From positions 1 through 61,469 of the forward strand of contig JAMPAF010000009.1 in assembly GCA_023667345.1 (NCBI GenBank): DNA of 61,469 nucleotides. The letters run 5' to 3'. The notes beneath the pieces were generated by a model, which ran no database searches, was not told the DNA's origin, and worked only from the letters and a program-made list of their open reading frames with translations. The translations under genes were made by a program, and so were the position numbers. This DNA is from Clostridiales bacterium (lineage in GTDB: Bacteria; Bacillota; Clostridia; Christensenellales; Borkfalkiaceae). Each line of letters begins with the position of its first letter. The stretch's first letter is position 1. Positions 1-7,157 of the stretch are shown here, in pieces.

Positions 1-205
1 TAGGACTGTTGTAGTATATATCTGCTCGGTTATCAAATAAAGTTATTTCTTTTATTAGATAATTGATAAGCATTTGCGGCTCTAATTTTAAAGCGTCTTG
101 ATAATATTTCCGTATTTCCTTTTCGCTTATCGTAACCGTTTCTTTGCTCTGTTCAATGGCTATCAGCTTTGTAATTTCTTCTTGCCGTTCTTCGTATTGC
201 TTTCT
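1..205 (-). pseudogene. Serine recombinase C-terminal fragment (truncated by window edge and by a stop)
   Basis: Read on the minus strand from 205 down to 1, one open frame encodes a charged coiled-coil segment followed by the block LINYLIKEITLFDNRADIYY and NSP. This is the pattern seen near the C-terminus of large serine recombinases (resolvase/invertase N-terminal, recombinase and zinc-ribbon family). A TAG at 208-206 stands directly upstream in frame and no recombinase-like sequence is seen before it, so the catalytic half is missing and this is a decayed remnant. The 3' end runs off the window. A similar remnant in the same orientation lies at 6167-6631 on the other side of the defence genes. 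Confidence 0.6.
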
Positions 206-657
206 CTATATAAAATTGTAAACGCACTTTAAGCGTGCATAATAGTTATAAACACAATAAAAAGCAATTAAACAAATGTTTTCTATATTTTTTAAACTTT
301 TTTTCGTGTTACATAACGCAAGACAATTTTACGCCTTTGCACGCTAAAAATTATGACAGTATAAGCAGAATTTTAACAAGTGTTGCCGAAAATGGAAAAG
401 CCGCACACCCCCCCCGAAAAATAAAAAATCAACCTTACACTAAAAAGCATAAGGTTATGAATTACGCCGCCGCACGAAGAAGGGGGCGATTTGCAAGCGG
501 TTTAGCGGCGGACGCCCGTCCTTGCGGCGTCCAAATTATTTTTTTAGTCGATTTCTTTCATTTTAAGGTGTGAGCTTGTCCGCGCCGCGAAGCGGCGCGC
601 TTGTCAAGACAAGCTCACACCTAACTGCCAAATTAAATATTTTAGCAAAGATTTTGC
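206..657. other. Intergenic, no credible gene
   Basis: Open frames here have no ribosome binding site and no recognisable domain. The only clear structure is the nested inverted repeat at 566-622. The stretch separates the recombinase remnant from the promoter of the restriction operon. Confidence 0.5.
566..622. repeat. Nested perfect inverted repeat
   Basis: The outer arms AGGTGTGAGCTTGTC (566-580) and GACAAGCTCACACCT (608-622) are a perfect 15-bp inverted repeat. They enclose a second hairpin, CGCGCCGC-GAA-GCGGCGCG (581-599). It lies just upstream of the defence operon promoter and could act as a bidirectional terminator or be a small palindromic repeat element. There is no clear T-tract. 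Confidence 0.75.
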
Positions 658-686
658 TTGCTTTTATTCGGGTTTTAGAATATAAT
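658..686 (+). promoter_or_regulatory. SigA-type promoter of the defence operon
   Basis: A -35 box TTGCTT (658-663) and a perfect -10 box TATAAT (681-686) are separated by 17 bp. Transcription would start near 693, a short distance before the GAGG Shine-Dalgarno (701-704) and ATG at 711. It is the only good promoter seen upstream of the five tightly packed genes to 6120. Confidence 0.65.
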
Positions 687-710
687 GTCTTTATCAGTTT
701 GAGGTGCAAA

Positions 711-809
711 ATGTAAAGTTTTATTTCCGCAAAAGAAGCGGCAGACAAATGGAATATTTCTCAAAGGCGCGTTGCTATTCTCTGTTCCGAAAATCGCATT
801 GACGGAGCT
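711..809 (+). pseudogene. Severed HTH N-terminus of the Dam methyltransferase (stop codon at position 2)
   Basis: ATG 711-713 has a well-placed GAGG Shine-Dalgarno, but the next codon is TAA (714-716). The same frame then stays open and continues without a break into the Dam methyltransferase at 810. It encodes residues such as SAKEAADKWNISQRRV and AILCSENRIDGA, a MerR/excisionase-like helix-turn-helix. The ancestral protein was evidently an HTH-Dam fusion, and a nonsense mutation (or sequence error) now prevents translation of the HTH. Confidence 0.65.
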
Positions 810-1778
810 ATGATGGTCGGCAATATGTGGATAATACCGAGTACGGCGGAAAAGCCCATTGACAAGCGTACTGTAAGATATGAAAAGCAACATACTTTAC
901 AATTAAAGCCGTTCGTTAAATGGGTTGGCGGTAAAAGTCAACTTGTAGACGAGCTTGAAAAAATGTTGCCTGTGGACGGCGAAAGGGTTTTGACAAACTA
1001 TTGCGAACCTATGGTCGGTGGCGGAGCATTGCTCTTCAATATATTGTCTAAATTCGATTTTGAGCAAATTTATATCGGCGACACAAACACCGAGCTTATT
1101 AATGCATATAAAGTCATTCAAAATAACGTGGATAAACTTATAGTAAAGCTCACAGAAATGCAACTTTTGTTTTTGCCTATGAATGAAAACGGACGCAAAT
1201 ATTTTTACTACACGGCAAGAGAAAAGTTTAATAAACTTGAATTAAACGATAAAAACGCAACAGAAAAAGCGGCATTGTTTATTTTCTTAAACAAGACCTG
1301 TTTTAACGGCTTATACCGCGTAAATAAAAAGGGGCAATTTAACGTACCTATGGGCGCATACAAAAACCCTACTATTTGCGATGAAAATAATCTTCGTAAT
1401 ATTTCAAAAGCGTTGCAAAACGTGAAAATTGTTTGCGGCGATTATTCGTTATCAAAACAATTTATTGATAGTAATACTTTCGTTTATATCGATCCGCCTT
1501 ACAGACCTATTTCAGAAACTTCGGGCTTTACTTCTTACACTACCGATGTTTTTGACGATAACGAGCAAATAAGGCTTGCGAATTTTATAGACGAAATAAA
1601 CGAAACTGGGGCAAAAATAGTTTTAAGCAATTCAGATCCGCAAAATGTAAATGCGGACGATACGTTTTTCGAAGATTTGTATAAATCGTATAAAATCAAA
1701 AAAATCGAAGCAAGCCGTATGATTAACAGCAAATCAGAAGGGCGCGGAAAAATAAGAGAATTACTGATTTGTAATTGA
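810..1778 (+). CDS. dam: Dam-type DNA adenine-N6 methyltransferase (D12 class)
   Basis: Transfers a methyl group from S-adenosylmethionine to adenine in DNA, predicted target GATC because a DpnII-family nuclease lies two genes downstream. The Dam/DpnM domain starts at about residue 32 with FVKWVGGKSQL (motif X), then CEPMVGGGALLF (motif I, about 65-76), NKTCFNGLYR (161-170) and the catalytic DPPY (228-231). The start is uncertain. ATG 711 is followed at once by a stop, whereas ATG 813 has GGAG at 804-807 with 5-nt spacing, so internal initiation at 813 (or 810) would give an intact catalytic domain without its HTH. First gene of the defence operon. Expected to protect host DNA from the cognate nuclease. 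Confidence 0.88.
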   Translation: MMVGNMWIIPSTAEKPIDKRTVRYEKQHTLQLKPFVKWVGGKSQLVDELEKMLPVDGERVLTNYCEPMVGGGALLFNILSKFDFEQIYIGDTNTELINAYKVIQNNVDKLIVKLTEMQLLFLPMNENGRKYFYYTAREKFNKLELNDKNATEKAALFIFLNKTCFNGLYRVNKKGQFNVPMGAYKNPTICDENNLRNISKALQNVKIVCGDYSLSKQFIDSNTFVYIDPPYRPISETSGFTSYTTDVFDDNEQIRLANFIDEINETGAKIVLSNSDPQNVNADDTFFEDLYKSYKIKKIEASRMINSKSEGRGKIRELLICN

Positions 1779-1788
1779 GGGGTAAAAT

Positions 1789-2628
1789 ATGACTATACTT
1801 GAACTCACAAAAGAGGAAATAGATAAATACATAGACGAATTATATTCCTGCTTTCCGACCGGACGGGAATTTGAAATATTTCTTAACTCTTTTTTGACCG
1901 CTCTCGGTTTTGAAGAAGTTGTTACTACTCAATATGTCGGCGATAAAGGAATTGATTTAACCTGCATTAAAAGCGGACTTGACATAAACGGTACCGACAC
2001 GATGAATTACTACGTTCAAGCTAAAAGATACGCTCGCAGTAATAAGGTTCAGCCCAAAGAAGTCCGTGATTTAAAGGGTACAACAAAACGTGATAAAAAC
2101 GGCAATATTTTAAATAGCAATTACATCAACGTTTTTATAACCACGTCCACTTTTACGCCTGCGGCATTATCCGAAGCAACCGACAATCCGAATATGCCTG
2201 TTATTACTATTGACGGCGCACAGCTCATTCAATACTGCATTGAAAAAGGCATAGGCTTCAATTACAAGCCAGTGTTCTCTAAAAATGAAATTATTGCATT
2301 AACCCAAATTCAAAATTCTGTTAATGTTACTTCTACCGAAGATCGTAAATACCTTGTAGAAAGAGAAATAACCAAAAATGACATCAGAGCAAAAATACTG
2401 GTAATTCCGCAAGTTGTTAAAAGTGAACTTGCAGAAAATAAAGATAAATTTACAGTTGTGTTCAACGGCATCCAAAAGCAACTTAAAGTCGATAAGACAA
2501 GACGGTATTTTGGCGGTGTTACCGAGCTTTATAGGCAATTCGGCTTATTGACAAACGATGGTGCGTTTGTCTGCAAAAAGGCTAAATGGAACATTGACGG
2601 CGATAAAATTGTAATTGACTTAATATAA
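1789..2628 (+). CDS. Mrr-like restriction endonuclease
   Basis: A 279-residue protein with an N-terminal Mrr_cat-type PD-(D/E)XK nuclease core. The helix FEIFLNSFLTALGFEEV is followed by GDKGID (51-56) and QAKRY (77-81), which together match the GxE...DxGxD...QxK pattern of this fold. The C-terminal half (about 170-279) is not recognised and may read DNA sequence or modification state. It starts 10 bp after the Dam gene with a GAGGGG Shine-Dalgarno. Many Mrr relatives cut methylated DNA, but here it sits between a methyltransferase and a DpnII homologue, so it could be either an accessory nuclease or a second restriction enzyme. Specificity cannot be read from sequence. Confidence 0.75.
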   Translation: MTILELTKEEIDKYIDELYSCFPTGREFEIFLNSFLTALGFEEVVTTQYVGDKGIDLTCIKSGLDINGTDTMNYYVQAKRYARSNKVQPKEVRDLKGTTKRDKNGNILNSNYINVFITTSTFTPAALSEATDNPNMPVITIDGAQLIQYCIEKGIGFNYKPVFSKNEIIALTQIQNSVNVTSTEDRKYLVEREITKNDIRAKILVIPQVVKSELAENKDKFTVVFNGIQKQLKVDKTRRYFGGVTELYRQFGLLTNDGAFVCKKAKWNIDGDKIVIDLI

Positions 2629-2639
2629 AGGGTGTACTT

Positions 2640-3500
2640 ATGAAAAGAGATTTTAACGAATGGTTTAAAACGTTCAGAAACAGTATTTGCGATTATAGTT
2701 ATTATGTAAATTTTGAAAAGGTTTACGGAAATGTTGACAGCATAAAAGTTGAATTGAATATTCTCAACTCTTTAATCGGTTCAAAAAATATCGAAAGCGA
2801 TTTTGAAAAGTTAATTTCAGAATATCCGCAAGTTTTAAAGTGCATCCCCGTACTCTTGGCTGTACGTGGCAATGAAATATACGCTATTGACGGCGATGGC
2901 GAATATCTTTTCAACTTCAAGAAAATGAATTATTCCGTTACCGAATACAAAATGTTTATGCGCAAAACAGGTCTTTTTGATTTGATTTCAAACCGCATAA
3001 TCAATAATTTAGTAGATTATGTTACAGGCGTTGAAGTAGGACTTGACAGTAACGGTCGCAAAAACCGCGGCGGTCATCTTATGGAAAACCTTGTTGAAGA
3101 TTATCTTCAAAAGGCGGGGCTTGTCAAAGGTGTTGACTACTTCAAGGAAATGTACATATCAGATATTCAAAAGCGATGGAGCTTAGATTTATCTAATATT
3201 TCAAATACAGGCAAAACGGAAAAACGTTTTGATTTTGTAGTTAAAAAAGGTAATACCGTTTACGGCATTGAAACTAATTTCTATGCAAGCAGCGGTTCAA
3301 AATTAAACGAAACAGCAAGAAGCTATAAAACTATTACCTTGGAAGCGAAAGAAATACAGGGGTTTGCTTTCGTATGGTTTACCGACGGTATCGGTTGGCA
3401 ATCGGCAAAACATAACTTGGAAGAAACTTTCGACGTATTGGACAACCTTTACTGCATTACCGATTTGGAAAACGGTATTGTAAGCAAACTGTTTAAATAA
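2640..3500 (+). CDS. DpnII-family type II restriction endonuclease (predicted GATC)
   Basis: A 286-residue protein matching the DpnII family. The signature region EKLISEYPQVLKCIPVLLAV (about residues 57-76) corresponds to the conserved DpnII motif. Catalytic-type residues follow in the C-terminal half, where RFDFVVKKGNTVYGIETNFY provides the D...ExN arrangement. DpnII enzymes cleave unmethylated GATC, which fits the Dam-type methyltransferase at the head of the operon. The gene follows the Mrr-like gene by 11 bp, with AAAGGGTG as ribosome binding site. Confidence 0.88.
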   Translation: MKRDFNEWFKTFRNSICDYSYYVNFEKVYGNVDSIKVELNILNSLIGSKNIESDFEKLISEYPQVLKCIPVLLAVRGNEIYAIDGDGEYLFNFKKMNYSVTEYKMFMRKTGLFDLISNRIINNLVDYVTGVEVGLDSNGRKNRGGHLMENLVEDYLQKAGLVKGVDYFKEMYISDIQKRWSLDLSNISNTGKTEKRFDFVVKKGNTVYGIETNFYASSGSKLNETARSYKTITLEAKEIQGFAFVWFTDGIGWQSAKHNLEETFDVLDNLYCITDLENGIVSKLFK

Positions 3501-3501
3501 C

Positions 3502-4239
3502 ATGGCGAAAAATATTCCTTTACAGCCCGAAAATTTTGAGCTTGAAACTAATACCGTTTGGAGCTTTCCTGACAGGGGCAAATGGGCGACGCACGACGCT
3601 AAATATCGCGGTAATTGGTCGCCGTATATTCCGCGCAATATTATTTTGCGATATTCGGAATTCGGCGATACCGTTTTAGATCAGTTTGTAGGCGGTGGCA
3701 CTACCGCCGTTGAAGCTAAACTTACGCACAGAAATTTTATAGGCGTTGATATTAACTCTTTGGCAATAGAAATTACCAAAAACAAATGTAATTTCAATTT
3801 TGAAACGCAAGCAACTACTACTCTTATGCAAGGTGATGCAAGAAAATTAGACCTTGTAAACAAAAGCGTTGATTTAATCTGCACCCATCCGCCGTATGCC
3901 GATATAATTCATTACAGCGAAAATATTGACGGCGATTTATCGTTACTCTCAATTAAGCCGTTTTTAGCCGAAATGGGCAAGGTGGCAGAAGAAAGTTACA
4001 GAGTTTTGAAAAAAGATAAATTTTGCGCTATTCTTATGGGTGATACGCGCAAAAAAGGAATGGTTCAACCGCTCGCATTCGAAACAATGCGGATATTCGA
4101 GCTTGCAGGCTTTAAATTAAAAGAAATCATCATTAAAGAACAACACAATTGCAAAGCAACAGGCTTTTGGAAAACTAACAGTATTAAGCACAACTTTTTA
4201 CTGTTAGCCCATGAGTATATGTTTGTGTTTAAGAAGTAA
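3502..4239 (+). CDS. Site-specific DNA methyltransferase (N4/N6 family)
   Basis: A 245-residue SAM-dependent DNA methylase. The SAM-binding motif DQFVGGGTT (60-68) precedes the catalytic motif THPPY (128-132), so the order is motif I before motif IV. The HPPY form replaces the usual DPPY or SPPY, so adenine versus cytosine-N4 specificity is open. It starts one base after the stop of the DpnII gene with no good Shine-Dalgarno of its own, suggesting translational coupling. DpnII systems classically have a second methylase (DpnA), but the motif order here does not obviously match DpnA. It may instead protect the site cut by the Mrr-like nuclease. Confidence 0.82.
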   Translation: MAKNIPLQPENFELETNTVWSFPDRGKWATHDAKYRGNWSPYIPRNIILRYSEFGDTVLDQFVGGGTTAVEAKLTHRNFIGVDINSLAIEITKNKCNFNFETQATTTLMQGDARKLDLVNKSVDLICTHPPYADIIHYSENIDGDLSLLSIKPFLAEMGKVAEESYRVLKKDKFCAILMGDTRKKGMVQPLAFETMRIFELAGFKLKEIIIKEQHNCKATGFWKTNSIKHNFLLLAHEYMFVFKK

Positions 4240-4251
4240 TGAAAGGTACAG

Positions 4252-6120
4252 ATGATGTTTTGTATTAAATATAAAACATGGAAAGAAATTTGCGAGATGT
4301 ATTTCTCCTTGAAAACGAATACGAAAAAATCATATTTGCAATGGTTTCCATTTACAAAATTATCGCATACTGAAAAAGAAGTAATAAGTAGTGAGGATTT
4401 TTATAATAATTACATAAAAACATTTTCCTTTATTCTATTCCCAAATAATTTATATCAATCAAATAATTTTATCCAAAAAAGTGATGGGAGTTTTAGAAAT
4501 GCATCTCTGGTATCCCCTATTTTGTATTTAGCACTTCAAGCAATGGGAAAGGAAATTTTCGATATATATAATCATACAAGAAGTAGCAATGTTTCTGTAT
4601 ATTATGCGGGTAGTTATGAATTCCTACGTCCGAATTATAAGCAGGAATATGATAGTTTTTTCAAAAAAATAAATTCAAATATTGATTCTTTTCAGTACTT
4701 TATTAAAACCGATATAACTAATTTTTACTCTTCAATCAATATTAATAAGCTAATTGCTCGAATTGATGAAATATGTAATAACTCTAAGATGAAAATTTCT
4801 CAATCCGAGTTGCTTATTTTTAAAGAACTGTTGTTATTTTGTGGAAATGGAAAATTCCCTTTGATTGAGAATAGTGTAGCTTCATCATTCTTATCAACAG
4901 TTGTTTATCTTGATGATATAGATTCCAAATTATATCTTATTTTAAAAGATAAGTTTCCAGAGATAACGGATTTTAAAATTATTCGTTATGTTGATGATAT
5001 GTATATACTGCTATCCAGCGAAACATCAATAAAATTCTTACATGAAATATATAATGAAATAAGAAATATTTATTCATCGCTATTAAAAGAATATGATTTA
5101 TCGTTAAATGCAAAAAAATGTTGTCTAAAAGGAGCAACTGAAATCAATGCTGAATTAAAGAAATCGCTTTATGACGAATTCTTTAATGGTGAAAAACATA
5201 ACATTGAAGATTTGTTTCCAAATTCTCTACTTGAATTTATTAGAGATTTGTCGAATGAGTTATCATATGATAGTATTGATGTTGATAGCTATAATGAATT
5301 AATTAATAAACATTTTACGTCAACTGATATTGAGTTTACGCCTAATGAAATTTTGAATTATTTTGTATATGAAAATCCTGAAAAGCTCTCCGAACCACAC
5401 ATTGTGAAAGAGCTAATTAATATTGTAGAAAAGAGCATATCATTTATAAGTTTAGATCCTAAAAGATTAACCTTAATGATTATAAAAACTAAAAATGATA
5501 GAGCAATTAAAGCTTTCTTGAACCAATTATTTAAAAGATCAAGAGCAGGGAAATGGAATTCTTATGATACTACAATAGCAATTACATACCTAATCCAAAA
5601 TAAATTTAGACACTTGGATTTATTAAAGATTATAAAATCACAGAGTCCACTTTTATTTGATTTTTATGAGTTATATTGTAAAGGAAGTTTTTTAAATGAA
5701 TTTAATGATACTAACTTAAATAAGTTAAGAAATGTCATTAGTAATGACTTAAAAGCGCATTACTTATATTTTATGTTTGTCGGAGAATATAAAAAACGAA
5801 ATATTATGTCTGCATTCGCATTTTTCAAAAACTATTTTGATCGTGTTACTGCGGATATAGATTTTGTTGCATCAAAAGATTTGAAATTAAAACGTCCTAA
5901 TTATAAAAGATTTTACAAAGAGCAAAGCTTTAAAGATTGTTATCAAGGATTCCCCAATTCTGATAGCATCATTGAAAAGGCGCATGAATTAAGAAACGCA
6001 AACCCGCTATCTCATTCCTCATCGGAATTATTAGACAATAATAATTCATCGAATGAATTAGAGAAGAGTATTGAGAATTTATCCAATTTGATTTCGTGGC
6101 GTATTTCAAAAGTTTCCTAA
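4252..6120 (+). CDS. abiA: AbiA-like abortive infection reverse transcriptase with C-terminal HEPN motif
   Basis: A 622-residue protein, close to the length of lactococcal AbiA. The RT palm is clear: motif A is FIKTDITNFYSSI (catalytic D154) and motif C is RYVDDMYIL (YVDD 246-249). A long alpha-helical region (about 300-540) follows, as in the Abi group of reverse transcriptases. Near the C-terminus, ELRNANPLSHSSSEL carries R581-N-x5-H588, the Rx4-6H signature of HEPN ribonucleases, which AbiA proteins carry at this place. Family knowledge: these enzymes make untemplated or protein-primed DNA and abort phage infection. It begins 12 bp after the methyltransferase, with GAAAGG upstream of tandem ATGs, so it is probably co-transcribed. 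Strongly AT-rich codon use compared with the flanking core genome indicates horizontal transfer. Confidence 0.87.
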   Translation: MMFCIKYKTWKEICEMYFSLKTNTKKSYLQWFPFTKLSHTEKEVISSEDFYNNYIKTFSFILFPNNLYQSNNFIQKSDGSFRNASLVSPILYLALQAMGKEIFDIYNHTRSSNVSVYYAGSYEFLRPNYKQEYDSFFKKINSNIDSFQYFIKTDITNFYSSININKLIARIDEICNNSKMKISQSELLIFKELLLFCGNGKFPLIENSVASSFLSTVVYLDDIDSKLYLILKDKFPEITDFKIIRYVDDMYILLSSETSIKFLHEIYNEIRNIYSSLLKEYDLSLNAKKCCLKGATEINAELKKSLYDEFFNGEKHNIEDLFPNSLLEFIRDLSNELSYDSIDVDSYNELINKHFTSTDIEFTPNEILNYFVYENPEKLSEPHIVKELINIVEKSISFISLDPKRLTLMIIKTKNDRAIKAFLNQLFKRSRAGKWNSYDTTIAITYLIQNKFRHLDLLKIIKSQSPLLFDFYELYCKGSFLNEFNDTNLNKLRNVISNDLKAHYLYFMFVGEYKKRNIMSAFAFFKNYFDRVTADIDFVASKDLKLKRPNYKRFYKEQSFKDCYQGFPNSDSIIEKAHELRNANPLSHSSSELLDNNNSSNELEKSIENLSNLISWRISKVS

Positions 6121-6166
6121 TCACAGTAATAAATGATTGAATGAGCATCAATAATGTAAAATATAT

Positions 6167-6631
6167 TTAACAAAACAACTTATTCGAATAAGACTGAATA
6201 CGGGTCACCACGTTGGAGCTATCCGAACCATTAGGATAGCTCCTTTCGTTTTTTGCGGTAAAATCTTTGTATTGTACCGCTATCATACGCTCGGTGCAAT
6301 CCGCCGTATCGTTACACTCACTATTTTGATAGTGGGTGTTTTTCTTATCTACGTAATTGAGCTTTAATTCCATTTTATTATGATAAAGTTTAATTTTCTG
6401 TATGAGTAAATCAACCATAAGTTTGGGCGACTTTCTGATTGTATGCGTTAAGTATTCCACAACTTGCGACCTTGTAAGCTGGTGTTCACAGGTGTACTGT
6501 TCGTTTAGTATCTTGTCGTCGATTATGGCAAGCCGTTCTTCGAGTTCGGTCATACGGTTTTTCGTCGTAGCCGTTAAAATTCCTTGTTCGATAGCTTACT
6601 GTTCTAAATTTGATAAAATCTTTATGAGCGA
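6167..6631 (-). pseudogene. Serine recombinase C-terminal remnant with in-frame stop
   Basis: On the minus strand, IKILSNLEQ is followed by TAA at 6598-6596, then the same frame continues AIEQGILTATTKNRMTELEE and DLLIQKIKLYHNKMELKLNY. This matches the C-terminal coiled coil and end of large serine recombinases, where the AIEQG helix is typical. A second in-frame stop (6634-6632) ends the similarity upstream, and the catalytic domain is gone. With the fragment at 1-205 it brackets the defence operon, suggesting repeated insertion of integrative elements at this locus. Confidence 0.65.
6215..6254 (+). terminator. Rho-independent terminator downstream of abiA
   Basis: GGAGCTATCC (6215-6224) and GGATAGCTCC (6234-6243) form a perfect 10-bp stem with a 9-nt loop. 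They are followed by TTTCGTTTTTT on the + strand. It is the first terminator after abiA and probably ends the defence transcript. Confidence 0.65.
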
Positions 6632-7046
6632 TTATATCTTTTTCATAAAAATTAACGAAAGCATAGGACGTTATGTAAATTCCTGCTTGTAATTCTCGGC
6701 GGTAGTCAACGGCGGCTGTACACGTCGTAATTCTTTCTATGCTCTTACGCCGTGCGCCAAAAAAATTATGTGCGTATATGAAAAAAACCGGACTGTTTTT
6801 TTACAGTCCAGCTTTAATTTTATTAAGTTATAAAACAGTCCGCTCTCGGCAATCCTAAATAATTTTTTTGCCCGTTGACTTCCGCAAAGTCCTATGCTAG
6901 ATATGCCCAGAGAAAAGCAAAAAATTCGGAGTTACCTTCAAAACAGTTGCGAAAAGTAGTGTTATGTGGTACAATAAAGACGGTTATAATTTTGATGGGG
7001 TTTTTGGTGTTCTGTTGGGGTTTCTCTCGTTTCACCACTAAGGAAC
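6632..7046 (+). other. Intergenic stretch with two promoter-like signals
   Basis: No convincing gene is seen. A promoter-like TTGACT (6875-6880), 17 bp, TAGATA (6898-6903) with an extended -10 TGC, and a second TTGCGA (6947-6952), 17 bp, TACAAT (6970-6975), both point right toward the terminator at 7047-7092. Any open frame between them lacks a Shine-Dalgarno, so a small non-coding transcript or relics of the recombinase promoter are both possible. Confidence 0.4.
6780..6809 (-). terminator. Hairpin terminator (minus strand)
   Basis: GGACTGT (6790-6796) and ACAGTCC (6803-6809) form a 7-bp stem. On the minus strand it is followed by CGG and a run of T (complement of the A-run at 6780-6786). 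Confidence 0.5.
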
Positions 7047-7092
7047 AACGCCGAACCTTTTTTTGAAAGGTTCGGCGTTGCTTTTTTATTTT
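7047..7092 (+). terminator. Strong terminator between the island and aspS
   Basis: AACGCCGAACCTTT (7047-7060) pairs perfectly with AAAGGTTCGGCGTT (7066-7079). CTTTTTTATTTTTT follows on the + strand. The hairpin may also slow transcription arriving from aspS on the other strand. Confidence 0.75.
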
Positions 7093-7157
7093 TTACAACT
7101 TTTATATAAAACGCAATTTTTCTACGCCATAGCCGCTATACACGACAAGCAAATTTT

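Noticed and set aside
235-573. 112-codon open frame before the restriction operon
   Set aside because: GTG start without Shine-Dalgarno, composition unlike its neighbours, no domain; ends inside an inverted repeat.
6402-6692. 96-codon open frame on the + strand
   Set aside because: Antisense to the recombinase remnant, which shows clear family similarity on the other strand.
6875-7066. 63-codon frame with one hydrophobic stretch
   Set aside because: No Shine-Dalgarno and it runs across two promoter-like signals into a terminator stem; treated as non-coding.
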